A DNA stretch of 64,000 bases, from positions 248,001 through 312,000 of the forward strand of contig NZ_QWJJ01000002.1 of the NCBI RefSeq assembly GCF_003575965.1, in the 5' to 3' direction. Shown piece by piece: positions 56,042-64,000 of this stretch (position 1 is the first letter of the stretch; each line of letters begins with the position of its first letter). The notes under the pieces are model-generated. The model was not told the DNA's origin and searched no databases. It saw only the letters and a list, made by a program, of their open reading frames with translations. This DNA is from Pseudooceanicola sediminis (lineage in GTDB: Bacteria > Pseudomonadota > Alphaproteobacteria > Rhodobacterales > Rhodobacteraceae). The position numbers were made by a program, and so were the translations under genes.

Positions 56042-56599
56042 ATGGCAGAGCCGAGAGACGAGGAATTTCTGGACGACCCCGAGGCCGTGGAAGCAGAGGC
56101 TTACGAGGCCGAAATGGAAGAAATCGATAGCGAGGAAGCCGAGATCGAAGCACTTCGGGCTGAACGGGATTCGTTCAAGGACAAGTTCATGCGGGCGCTG
56201 GCCGATGCGGAAAACTCGCGCAAGCGGGCAGACAAGCAGCGGCGCGAGGCCGAAAACTATGGCGGGGCGAAACTGTCGCGTGACATCCTTCCGGTGTATG
56301 ACAACCTGACCCGCGCGCTGGATGCGGCAGGCGAAAAAACCGAGGAAAATGCGGCACTTCTGGAGGGGATCGAGCTGACCATGCGCGAGCTGGTCAACAC
56401 GTTCCGCAAGCATGGGATCGAGCCGATCACGCCGAAAGTCGGTGACAAGTTCGACCCGAACCAGCACGAAGCGATGTTCGAAGCCCCCGTTCCGGGCACG
56501 AAATCCGGTGAGATCATCCAGGTTTCGGCCGAGGGTTTCATGCTGCATGATCGGCTGCTGCGGCCCGCGCAGGTGGGTGTCAGCTCCAACCAGGGTTAG
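56042..56599 (+). CDS. grpE: nucleotide exchange factor GrpE
   Basis: 185 aa. Acidic N-terminus and long coiled coil (about 25-85, EIEALRAERDSFKDKFMRALADAENSRKR region), then the beta domain with FRKHGIEPITPKVGDKFDPNQHEAMFE and PGEIIQV-like SGEIIQVSAEGFMLHDRLLRPAQVGVS. Co-chaperone of DnaK; behind hrcA by 23 bp, a classical pairing. Confidence 0.96.
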   Translation: MAEPRDEEFLDDPEAVEAEAYEAEMEEIDSEEAEIEALRAERDSFKDKFMRALADAENSRKRADKQRREAENYGGAKLSRDILPVYDNLTRALDAAGEKTEENAALLEGIELTMRELVNTFRKHGIEPITPKVGDKFDPNQHEAMFEAPVPGTKSGEIIQVSAEGFMLHDRLLRPAQVGVSSNQG

Positions 56600-56640
56600 G
56601 CGCAGCTGCCCCGAAAAAGGGGCGGCGAGTCGAGACAATC

Positions 56641-56678
56641 AAGAGGCGTTCCGCGTTAGTTTTCGCGGGATGCCTCTT
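56641..56678 (+). terminator. hairpin overlapping the mutS stop
   Basis: A near-perfect 15-bp inverted repeat (AAGAGGCGTTCCGCG with CGCGGGATGCCTCTT, 8-nt loop) lies just after grpE and includes the last mutS codons and stop. A short T-rich end makes it a plausible grpE terminator. Confidence 0.55.
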
Positions 56679-59313
56679 TCAGTTTGTAGAGCAGATCGAG
56701 CGCATCACGGGGCGAAAGTTCGTCCGGATGGATGTCGGAAAGCATGTCGGTAACGTGTCGGTATCCGGGCGGTATTTTTTCGGCAGGTTTGGGCGCAGGT
56801 GGCGCCGCGGCGAACAGGGGCAGGTCGTCGATCACTGCCTTGGGGTTCTTGCCTGAGCGCGCGGTATCTTCGAGCGAGGCGAGCACATCGCGGGCGCGGG
56901 CGACCACGCTGTCGGGCAGGCCCGCCAGTTTTGCCACCTGTACGCCATAGCTGCGATCCGCCGCGCCCATGCGCACCTCGTGCAGAAAGATCACGTCGCC
57001 TTCGTATTCACGCACGGCGACGGTGGCGTTTTCGACCCCGGCCAACCGCTTGGCCAGGTCGGTCATTTCGTGATAGTGGGTGGCAAAGAGGGCGCGAGAG
57101 CGATTGACGCCGTGCAGATGTTCCAACGTCGCCCAGGCAATCGACAGACCGTCATAGGTGGCGGTGCCGCGGCCGATCTCATCCAGGATCACCAGCGCGC
57201 GGTCGTCGGCCTGATTGAGGATGGCGGCCGTCTCGACCATCTCGACCATGAAGGTGGAGCGCCCGCGCGCCAGGTCATCCGATGCCCCGACGCGAGAGAA
57301 GATCTGGCTGACCAGACCGATATGGGCGCGGGTGGCGGGAACGTGGCTGCCCATCTGGGCCAGCAGGGCGATCAGGGCATTCTGGCGCAGGAAAGTCGAT
57401 TTACCCGCCATGTTCGGACCGGTCAGCAACCAGATGGCGGCAGCCTCGGCGTCGGCGGACAGGTTGCAATCGTTGGCGATGAAAGGATGGCCCTGCCGGC
57501 GCAGGGCCTGTTCCACGACGGGGTGACGACCGCCGGTGATGTCCAGCGCGCGGCTGGTATCGACCAGCGGGCGGGTCCAATCCTCGGCCCGGGAAAGATC
57601 GGCCAGCGACGTGGTCAGGTCAAACTCGGCCAGCGCGCGTGACAATTGCGTCAGGGCGGGGGCGTCGTTCAGGATCGCGTCGCGCAGGGCGGCGAACAGG
57701 CGCACTTCGATGGCCTGTGCCTGACCGGCGGCGTTCAGGATACGTGTTTCGATGTCTGACAGGTCGGGCGTGGTAAAGCGTACCTGATTGGCGGTGGTCT
57801 GGCGGTGCTTGAAGGCGTCCGAATGCGGCGGCTTGAGCATCTTTTCAGCGTGGGTCGAGGTAACTTCGATGAAGTAGCCCAGCACGTTGTTGTGCTTGAT
57901 CTTGAGCGCGGGAATGCCGGTCTGTTCCGCGTACTGCTGCTGCATCTGGGCGATGATGCCCCTGCCTTCGTCACGCAGGGTGCGGACCTCGTCCAGTTCG
58001 GCATCGTATCCGCGGGCAATGAAACCGCCGTCGCGTGCCAGAAGCGGCGGTTCGGCGATCAACGCGCTGTCAAGCAGGGCGAGCAGGTCGTCGTGGCCGG
58101 TGAGGTCGGCGGCAGCGCCGCTGAGCAGTTCTGGCAGGTCGGTGCCAGTGAGGGTCTGCGAAATCGCCTCGGCCTGTTCCAGCGCGTTGCGGATGGCAGC
58201 CAGATCGCGCGGGCCGCCGCGTTCCAGCGCCAGCCGCGACAGGGCGCGGTCAAGGTCGGGCACGCGGCGCAGGGCGGCGCGCAGGGTTTCAGACAGGCGC
58301 GTCTGATCGGCGGCGAAATCCACCGCATCAAGGCGGTCGGTGATGGTCGCGAGGTGGCGCGAGGGCGAAGAGATGCGACGTTCCAGCAGGCGTGCGCCAA
58401 CGGCGGTCACCGTCCGATCGATGGAGGAGAGGAGCGAGCCGGTGCGCCCGCCGCCGAGCGCATGGGTAATTTCAAGGTTGCGCCGGGTCGCCGCGTCGAT
58501 CTGGACGGAATTGTCGGCAGCTTCGCGCAGGGGTGGGCGCAGCAGGGGCAGTTTGCCCTTTTGCGTGATGTCGAGGTAGTCGACCAGCGCGCCCATGGCC
58601 GAAACCTCGGCGCGGGTGAACTGGCCAAAGCTGTCGAGCGTGCCGACACGGAACAGGTCCGTCAGGCGTTTGGTCGCATTGGTGCTGTCGTAGGAGCCGC
58701 GCGACAGAGGCGTCAGGGCGATGGCGAAATCTTCGACCAGCGGGCGCAGCGCAGCCTCGTCCGCGTCGCTGACCAGCAGTTCGGAGGGCGACAGGCGGGC
58801 CAGTTCCGGGCCGAGTTTGACGGTGGCCAGTGGCATCACGTGAAACGAGCCGGTCGAGATGTCGACCCAGGCCAGCGCGGCTTCGTCCCGTACGCTGGCG
58901 TATGCTGCAAGGAAATTGTGACGCCGTGCCTCGAGCAGCGAGTCCTCGGTCAGGGTGCCGGGGGTGACGAGGCGCACGACATCGCGGTGCACGACCGATT
59001 TGCCGCCCCGCTTCTTGGCCTCGGCGGGGTCTTCCATCTGTTCGCAGACGGCGACGCGGAACCCCTTGCGGATCAGGGTCAGCAGGTAGTTTTCGGCGGC
59101 ATGGACCGGAACGCCGCACATCGGGATATCCTCGCCCAGATGCTTGCCGCGCTTGGTCAGCGCAATGTCGAGCGCGGCCGAAGCGGCGGTCGCGTCGTCA
59201 AAGAACATCTCGTAAAAATCGCCCATCCGGTAGAACAGCAGGGCATGCGGATATTGTTCCTTGATTTCAAGGAATTGTGCCATCATCGGTGTGACTGCGG
59301 CAGCGGTGTTCAT
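56656..59313 (-). CDS. mutS: DNA mismatch repair ATPase MutS
   Basis: 885 aa from ATG 59313 ([20 protein letters not shown]); longer frames upstream lack MutS similarity. Mismatch-reading [14 protein letters not shown] contains the Phe-x-Glu wedge. Walker [10 protein letters not shown] (near 631-639), [34 protein letters not shown] and [10 protein letters not shown] follow. C-terminal tail [15 protein letters not shown]. Normal length. Confidence 0.97.
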   Translation of the reverse strand: MNTAAAVTPMMAQFLEIKEQYPHALLFYRMGDFYEMFFDDATAASAALDIALTKRGKHLGEDIPMCGVPVHAAENYLLTLIRKGFRVAVCEQMEDPAEAKKRGGKSVVHRDVVRLVTPGTLTEDSLLEARRHNFLAAYASVRDEAALAWVDISTGSFHVMPLATVKLGPELARLSPSELLVSDADEAALRPLVEDFAIALTPLSRGSYDSTNATKRLTDLFRVGTLDSFGQFTRAEVSAMGALVDYLDITQKGKLPLLRPPLREAADNSVQIDAATRRNLEITHALGGGRTGSLLSSIDRTVTAVGARLLERRISSPSRHLATITDRLDAVDFAADQTRLSETLRAALRRVPDLDRALSRLALERGGPRDLAAIRNALEQAEAISQTLTGTDLPELLSGAAADLTGHDDLLALLDSALIAEPPLLARDGGFIARGYDAELDEVRTLRDEGRGIIAQMQQQYAEQTGIPALKIKHNNVLGYFIEVTSTHAEKMLKPPHSDAFKHRQTTANQVRFTTPDLSDIETRILNAAGQAQAIEVRLFAALRDAILNDAPALTQLSRALAEFDLTTSLADLSRAEDWTRPLVDTSRALDITGGRHPVVEQALRRQGHPFIANDCNLSADAEAAAIWLLTGPNMAGKSTFLRQNALIALLAQMGSHVPATRAHIGLVSQIFSRVGASDDLARGRSTFMVEMVETAAILNQADDRALVILDEIGRGTATYDGLSIAWATLEHLHGVNRSRALFATHYHEMTDLAKRLAGVENATVAVREYEGDVIFLHEVRMGAADRSYGVQVAKLAGLPDSVVARARDVLASLEDTARSGKNPKAVIDDLPLFAAAPPAPKPAEKIPPGYRHVTDMLSDIHPDELSPRDALDLLYKLKEASREN

Positions 59314-59439
59314 GTGGCCCCCAAAGTGCTTTGCCCCAAGGTACAAATCATGAGCCAGCTGCGAAAGGCGAAAGCGCGTGACTGTTGAGAAGATCGTGGG
59401 CCTTGTGTATGACGCAGCGACCTTAGGAGTACCGTTGCG

Positions 59440-61695
59440 ATGACCAAAGCCAAGATCAGCCGCGAAGACGCGCTTGCCTTTCACCTGGAACCCAGCCCCG
59501 GCAAGTTCGAGATCACGGCGACTGTGCCGATGAACACGCAACGGGACCTGAGCCTGGCCTACAGCCCCGGCGTGGCCGTGCCCTGCGAGGAGATCCACGC
59601 CAACCCCGAGACGGCCTATGATTACACCAACAAGGGCAATCTGGTCGCGGTGATCAGCAACGGCACTGCGGTGCTGGGTCTGGGCAACCTTGGCGCGCTG
59701 GCGTCCAAGCCGGTGATGGAGGGCAAGTCGGTGCTATTCAAGCGGTTCGCCGACGTGAACTCGATCGACATAGAACTGGACACCGAGGACCCCGAAAAGA
59801 TCATCGAGGCGGTCAAGCTGATGGGCCCGACCTTCGGCGGCATCAACCTCGAGGATATCAAGGCGCCCGAGTGTTTCATCATCGAGCAGCGCCTCAAGGA
59901 AGAGATGGACATCCCCGTCTTTCACGACGACCAGCATGGCACCGCCGTGATCTGTGCCGCCGGTCTGATCAATGCGCTGCACATCAGCGGCAAGAAGATC
60001 GAGGACTGCCGCATCGTGCTGAACGGTGCCGGGGCGGCGGGCATTGCCTGCCTTGAGCTGCTGAAGTCGATGGGCGCCAAGCACGACAACTGCATCATGT
60101 GTGACACCAAGGGCGTGATCTATCAGGGCCGGACCGAAGGCATGAACCAGTGGAAGTCGGCCCATGCTGCGCGCACCGATCTGCGCACGCTGGCCGAAGC
60201 GCTGGACGGCGCGGACGTGTTCCTGGGTGTGTCGGTCAAGGGCGCCGTGACGCAGGACATGGTCAAGAGCATGGCCCCGAACGCGGTGATCTTTGCGATG
60301 GCCAACCCCGACCCCGAGATCACGCCGGAAGAGGTGCACGAGGTCCGCGAGGACGTGATCGTTGCCACCGGCCGTTCGGATTATCCCAACCAGGTGAACA
60401 ACGTCCTGGGCTTTCCCTACCTGTTCCGGGGTGCACTGGACATACACGCGCGCGCCATCAACGACGAGATGAAGATCGCCTGTGCCGAGGCGCTGGCGAA
60501 ACTGGCGCGCGAAGATGTGCCGGACGAAGTGGCGATGGCCTATGGCCGCGCGCTGACCTTCGGGCGCGACTACATCATCCCGACGCCATTCGACCCGCGC
60601 CTGATCTACGTCATTCCGCCCGCCGTCGCGCAGGCCGGTATGGAGACCGGTGCCGCGCGCCGCCCCATCATCGACATGGACGCCTATGAGCTGTCGCTGA
60701 AATCACGGATGGATCCGACGGCGAGCATCCTGCGCGGCATTCACGCCCGCGCGCGCAACGCACAGGCGCGTGTGATCTTTGCCGAAGGCGACGACCCGCG
60801 CGTCCTGCGGGCGGCGGTGATGTACCAGCGCTCGGGTCTGGGCGAGGCGATCGTCGTGGGTCGTGAAACCGACGTGATGGAGAAACTGGCGACGGCGGGC
60901 CTGGGGGATGCGTTCGAGGAGCTGACCATCGTCAATGCGGCCAAGACGGAGCATCTGACGCGCTACAAGGATTTCCTGTACGACCGTCTGCAACGGCGCG
61001 GCATGGACCAGCAGGATATTCATCGCCTTGCCGCCCGTGATCGTCACGTGTTTTCGGCGCTGATGCTGGCGCATGGCCATGGCGATGCGCTGATCACCGG
61101 GGCGACGCGCAAATCCGCGCATGTGATGGAGCTGATCAATCACGTCTTTGATGCTGACGCCGAACATGGCGCGGTCGGCACAACGGCGATCCTTCACAAG
61201 GGCCGTATCGTGCTGATCGCGGACACGCTGGTGCATGAATGGCCGAATGAACACGATCTGGCCGATATTGCCGAGCGTAGTGCCGAAGTGGCCCGCGACC
61301 TGGGGCTTGAGCCGCGTGTCGCCTTCGTGTCGTTTTCGACCTTCGGGTATCCGAATTCCGAGCGGGCTGAAAAGATGCACCTGGCCCCGACCGTTCTGGA
61401 AAAGCGCGGAGTCGATTTCGAGTTCGAGGGCGAGATGACGGTGGATGTCGCGCTGAACACCCGCTCGCGCGAGAATTATCCGTTCTCGCGTCTGACCGGG
61501 AATGCCAACATCCTGGTGGTTCCGGCGCGGCATTCGGCCAGTATCAGCGTCAAGCTGATGCAGGAAATGGCCGGCGCCACGGTGATCGGGCCGATCCTGT
61601 CGGGCGTCGATAAACCGATTCAGCTGTGTTCGACCGGATCGACGGTGAACGACATTCTGAACATGGCCGTTCTGGCCGCCTGCAAGGTCAAGTAG
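59440..61695 (+). CDS. maeB: NADP-dependent malic enzyme, PTA-domain type
   Basis: 751 aa. N-terminal malic enzyme (about 1-430): [15 protein letters not shown] with catalytic Tyr, [58 protein letters not shown] and [13 protein letters not shown]-terminal phosphotransacetylase-like domain (about 430-751): [28 protein letters not shown]-like [31 protein letters not shown]. The PTA domain is regulatory in such hybrids. Divergent from mutS; AGGAG ten bases before the ATG. Confidence 0.96.
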   Translation: MTKAKISREDALAFHLEPSPGKFEITATVPMNTQRDLSLAYSPGVAVPCEEIHANPETAYDYTNKGNLVAVISNGTAVLGLGNLGALASKPVMEGKSVLFKRFADVNSIDIELDTEDPEKIIEAVKLMGPTFGGINLEDIKAPECFIIEQRLKEEMDIPVFHDDQHGTAVICAAGLINALHISGKKIEDCRIVLNGAGAAGIACLELLKSMGAKHDNCIMCDTKGVIYQGRTEGMNQWKSAHAARTDLRTLAEALDGADVFLGVSVKGAVTQDMVKSMAPNAVIFAMANPDPEITPEEVHEVREDVIVATGRSDYPNQVNNVLGFPYLFRGALDIHARAINDEMKIACAEALAKLAREDVPDEVAMAYGRALTFGRDYIIPTPFDPRLIYVIPPAVAQAGMETGAARRPIIDMDAYELSLKSRMDPTASILRGIHARARNAQARVIFAEGDDPRVLRAAVMYQRSGLGEAIVVGRETDVMEKLATAGLGDAFEELTIVNAAKTEHLTRYKDFLYDRLQRRGMDQQDIHRLAARDRHVFSALMLAHGHGDALITGATRKSAHVMELINHVFDADAEHGAVGTTAILHKGRIVLIADTLVHEWPNEHDLADIAERSAEVARDLGLEPRVAFVSFSTFGYPNSERAEKMHLAPTVLEKRGVDFEFEGEMTVDVALNTRSRENYPFSRLTGNANILVVPARHSASISVKLMQEMAGATVIGPILSGVDKPIQLCSTGSTVNDILNMAVLAACKVK

Positions 61696-62553
61696 ATGGC
61701 GATCTGGAACCTCGGGTCGGTCAATGCCGATCTGGTCTATCGGGTGCGCCACATGCCCACGCCGGGCGAGACGCTGTCGGCGTACGACCATCAAAAGGGT
61801 CTTGGGGGTAAGGGCGCGAACATGTCCGTCGCCTGCCACCGCGCCGGGTCACACGTGGAACATATCGGCGCGGTGGGCGAAGACGGCACATGGATGAAGG
61901 ATCGTCTGGCCACCTATGGCGTGAAGGTCGGTCACCTTGCCAACCTGCCCGGTCCGTCCGGGCAGGCGGTCATCCTGCTGGATGATGCCGGCGAGAACGA
62001 GATCATCATCCTGGACGGAGCCAATCGCGACATTACCGAAGCGATGGTAGATGCCGCGCTGAGCCGGGCAAAACCGGGCGATACCGCGATCTTTCAGAAT
62101 GAAACCAGCGTGCAGGACCACTTTGCCCGTGCCGCACGGGCCGCCGGCCTGCGCCTGGCCTACGCGGCCGCGCCGTTCGAGGCCGCGGCGGTTGCTGCGG
62201 TGATGGAGCATCTGGATATCCTGGTGATGAATGCCGTCGAGGCCGAACAGCTGGAGGCCGCATTGGGGCAGCCACCCGAGGCATTGCCGATTGCGGATGT
62301 AGTGATCACGCTGGGCGGCGAGGGCTGCCGCTGGATCAACACCGCAACAGGCACGGTGCGCACCTTTGCGGCGCCCAAGGTGACGCCGGTCGACACCACC
62401 GGGGCAGGCGACACCTTTACCGGATACCTCATCGCGGGTCTGGATCAGGGGTTGGCCATGGAGGCCGCGCTGGAGATGGCGCAGAAGGCCGGGGCGCTGA
62501 TGGTCACGCGCCTTGGAACGGCAGATGTCATCCCGACGCGGGACGAGTTGTAA
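61696..62553 (+). CDS. PfkB-family sugar kinase (ribokinase-like)
   Basis: 285 aa, starting immediately after the maeB stop, so translation is probably coupled. Ribokinase-like: IWNLGSVNADLVYRVRHMPTPGETL, KGLGGKGANMSVACHRAG, ILDGANRDIT, and anion hole/catalytic Asp in VDTTGAGDTFTGYLIAGL. Substrate may be ribose or another furanose; cannot be resolved by eye. Confidence 0.88.
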   Translation: MAIWNLGSVNADLVYRVRHMPTPGETLSAYDHQKGLGGKGANMSVACHRAGSHVEHIGAVGEDGTWMKDRLATYGVKVGHLANLPGPSGQAVILLDDAGENEIIILDGANRDITEAMVDAALSRAKPGDTAIFQNETSVQDHFARAARAAGLRLAYAAAPFEAAAVAAVMEHLDILVMNAVEAEQLEAALGQPPEALPIADVVITLGGEGCRWINTATGTVRTFAAPKVTPVDTTGAGDTFTGYLIAGLDQGLAMEAALEMAQKAGALMVTRLGTADVIPTRDEL

Positions 62554-62682
62554 CGCATCGGTGAAGCGACGTGATCGCGATTTCGCATTTCGCGGGAAAC
62601 ACTTCGGCCGCGCGGGACGTGTCTGTTCAGGATCGGGGCAAGGATGGCCCCGGCTGAACCGATACAAACAGGGAATTATGAG

Positions 62683-63102
62683 ATGAACCGCATTCTGACT
62701 GCTGCCGCCCTTTCGCTGACCACATTTGCCGTTCCGGCGATTGCGGCGGATCACATGATGTCGCCGATGGTCGAGGCGATGGACCAGGACGTCTCCAACG
62801 GTGTTGTCAGCGCCAGCAAGGTGATGGCGCCGTCGAACGGCTGGATGGTCGTGCACCGTACGGACGCCGAGATGAAGCCCGGCCCCGTGGTCGGCTATGC
62901 GCCGCTGCGCATGGGCGAAACCGATGATGTGGCCGTGATCCTGCAAGAGCCGGTGATGTCCGGCGACATGCTGATGCTGATGGTACATGCCGAAGAGGGT
63001 GGCATGAAGACAGGCGTGTTCGAATACACGCTGGGCGCCAAGGAAGACGGTCCGATCAAGCCCGACGGCAAGCTGGTCATGTCGGTGATCACTGCGAAAT
63101 AA
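62683..63102 (+). CDS. small secreted DUF7282-type protein
   Basis: 139 aa from ATG 62683. Signal peptide ends AIAAD. The mature part has SNGVVSASKVMAPSNGWMVVHRT, GPVVGYAPLRMGETDDVAVIL, MLMLMVHAEEGGMKTGVFEY, an arrangement seen in DUF7282-like beta-sandwich proteins; Met-rich composition (MMSPMVEAMD) might suggest metal contact but is weak evidence. Function unknown. Own transcription unit, followed by a strong terminator. Confidence 0.75.
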   Translation: MNRILTAAALSLTTFAVPAIAADHMMSPMVEAMDQDVSNGVVSASKVMAPSNGWMVVHRTDAEMKPGPVVGYAPLRMGETDDVAVILQEPVMSGDMLMLMVHAEEGGMKTGVFEYTLGAKEDGPIKPDGKLVMSVITAK

Positions 63103-63129
63103 GCGTCTCTCATCAATCTATTTGAGGCG

Positions 63130-63160
63130 GGGTCGGGGCAGGGATGCCCCGGCCCTTTTT
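63130..63160 (+). terminator. Rho-independent terminator
   Basis: GGGTCGGGGCA and TGCCCCGGCCC form an 11-bp stem (one G-T pair), 4-nt loop, followed by TTTTT. 28 bp after the DUF7282-type gene. Confidence 0.88.
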
Positions 63161-63261
63161 GCGTCTATTGGCTTTTGTGTGCGTCGGGCCTAGCCTCGGG
63201 GCGAACAGGGGCTGTCGTTTCGGGTGCCCCTTGTCACACGTGAAACAGGATGGGATTCTAT

Positions 63262-63981
63262 ATGAAGCTGGCAGTCTGGTCCGGGCCGCGCAATATTTCC
63301 ACCGCGATGATGTATGCCTTTGGCAACCGGGCAGATTTTGCGGCGGTGGATGAGCCGTTCTATGCGGCCTACCTGGCGCTGACGGGGTTGCAGCACCCGA
63401 TGCGCGATCAGATCATGGCCGCGCAGAGCCAGGATGCTGCGGACGTGATTGCCGCGCTGACGGGCCCGGTGCCCGAGGGGCGCACGCATGTCTATCACAA
63501 GCACATGGCGCAGCACATGCTGCCCGAGATTCCGCGCGACTGGTTCAACGGAATGCGGCACGTGTTCCTGATCCGGCATCCGGCGCGCGTCGTGCCCAGT
63601 TTCGCGGCCAAGTATGACCAGACCACGCTGGCCGATATCGGGTTTGTGCAGCAGGCCGAGCTATACGATCAGCTGGTGGCCGAGGGGCACGCGCCGGTGG
63701 TGGTCGACAGCGTCGATATCCGCGCCGACCCAGAAGGAATGCTGCGCGCGCTCTGCGACGAGGTCGGGCTGGAGTGGGACCCGGCGATGCTGAACTGGCC
63801 AGCAGGCGCGAAACCATACGACGGCGTATGGGCAGATGTCTGGTACGGGGCCGTGCATGGGTCGACCGGGTTCGCGGGACCGGAGGGCGATCTGCCGGTG
63901 CTGAGCGGGGAGCTGGCTGAGATGGCCGAGGCGGCCTTGCCGTCTTACGAAAAACTGGCGGCCGTACGGCTGCGCACCTAA
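63262..63981 (+). CDS. sulfotransferase-like P-loop protein
   Basis: 239 aa from ATG 63262 (MKLAVWSGPRNIST); an ATG at 63250 would add four residues. The PAPS-binding-type loop is VWSGPRNISTAMMYAFGNR and a later HVFLIRHPARVVPSFAAKY resembles the 3'-phosphate binding motif of sulfotransferases. Acceptor unknown; proteins of this type in Proteobacteria are often annotated beside branched-chain aminotransferases. Ends 19 bp before the window edge. Confidence 0.78.
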   Translation: MKLAVWSGPRNISTAMMYAFGNRADFAAVDEPFYAAYLALTGLQHPMRDQIMAAQSQDAADVIAALTGPVPEGRTHVYHKHMAQHMLPEIPRDWFNGMRHVFLIRHPARVVPSFAAKYDQTTLADIGFVQQAELYDQLVAEGHAPVVVDSVDIRADPEGMLRALCDEVGLEWDPAMLNWPAGAKPYDGVWADVWYGAVHGSTGFAGPEGDLPVLSGELAEMAEAALPSYEKLAAVRLRT

Positions 63982-64000
63982 CCCAGCATCTTGCCCAGTT

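Noticed and set aside
58841-58856. CACGTGAAAC core within mutS
   Set aside because: Four mismatches against the 16-bp parS.
63232-63246. parS-like TGTCACACGTGAAACA before the sulfotransferase-like gene
   Set aside because: Right half is perfect but the left half has two mismatches; about 15 kb from the origin-proximal cluster. Kept only as a candidate for ChIP, not annotated.
63978-64000. 3' end of a further minus-strand gene (reads LGKMLG then stop)
   Set aside because: Only about 20 bases are visible, too little to support a gene.

Overview
The window is a high-GC alphaproteobacterial chromosome segment. It most likely comes from the Rhodobacterales (Roseobacter/Rhodobacter group). The evidence is the RegB/SenC/RegA redox trio, Mic60 and HemY behind hemD, and the block fxsA-secB / dnaQ-coaE-aroE-maf / hemJ-rho-mnmE-mnmG-rsmG-parA-parB, which matches the neighbourhood of the Caulobacter chromosomal origin. 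I see no insertion sequence, prophage, CRISPR array or rRNA operon.

Layout. 1-1144: 3' end of a GGDEF-EAL protein. 1173-9080: a seven-gene minus-strand operon with its own promoter, an iron-box-like palindrome and a terminator. In transcription order it encodes a TonB-dependent receptor, a secreted EF-hand protein, a DUF2271 protein, a PepSY membrane protein, ApbE (FMN transferase), a membrane-anchored flavodoxin/FAD/NADPH reductase and a secreted beta-propeller. I read it as an iron-controlled uptake and trans-envelope electron-transfer system. It is the most interesting accessory locus here. 9387-9462: tRNA-Thr(CGU). 9550-13354: hemD-mic60-hemY. 13472-16224: tsaD-gpsA-yciI-EVE. 16225-16835: gene-free gap. 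16836-18832: UspA and a sodium:alanine symporter. 18913-21495: ahcY, an HD hydrolase and a GNAT enzyme. 21659-24441: regA and senC divergent from regB. 24540-34636: a PAS protein, then tsaE-amgK-murU-addB-addA, mostly overlapping. 34698-40323: trxA, an unrecognised gene, hslVU, smr, mltA and a Tim44-like gene.

Replication-origin region. fxsA and secB (+), then dnaQ-coaE-aroE-maf (-), lead to a 434-bp AT-rich gap (44228-44661). This gap has a perfect DnaA box, two near-perfect ones and a cluster of GANTC sites, and I call it oriC. On its other side hemJ, rho, mnmE, mnmG, rsmG, parA and parB run away from it on the + strand. Perfect parS sites overlap the 5' ends of mnmG and rsmG, and a one-mismatch site lies in hrcA. 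The genes flanking this gap look more AT-rich than the rest of the window.

52.0-64.0 kb: DUF454, hemW-rdgB-rph, hrcA-grpE, mutS, maeB, a PfkB-type sugar kinase, a small secreted DUF7282-type protein and a sulfotransferase-like protein. These are mostly housekeeping genes. All positions and motifs were read by eye. Functional names rest on recognised family motifs and synteny, not on a database search.
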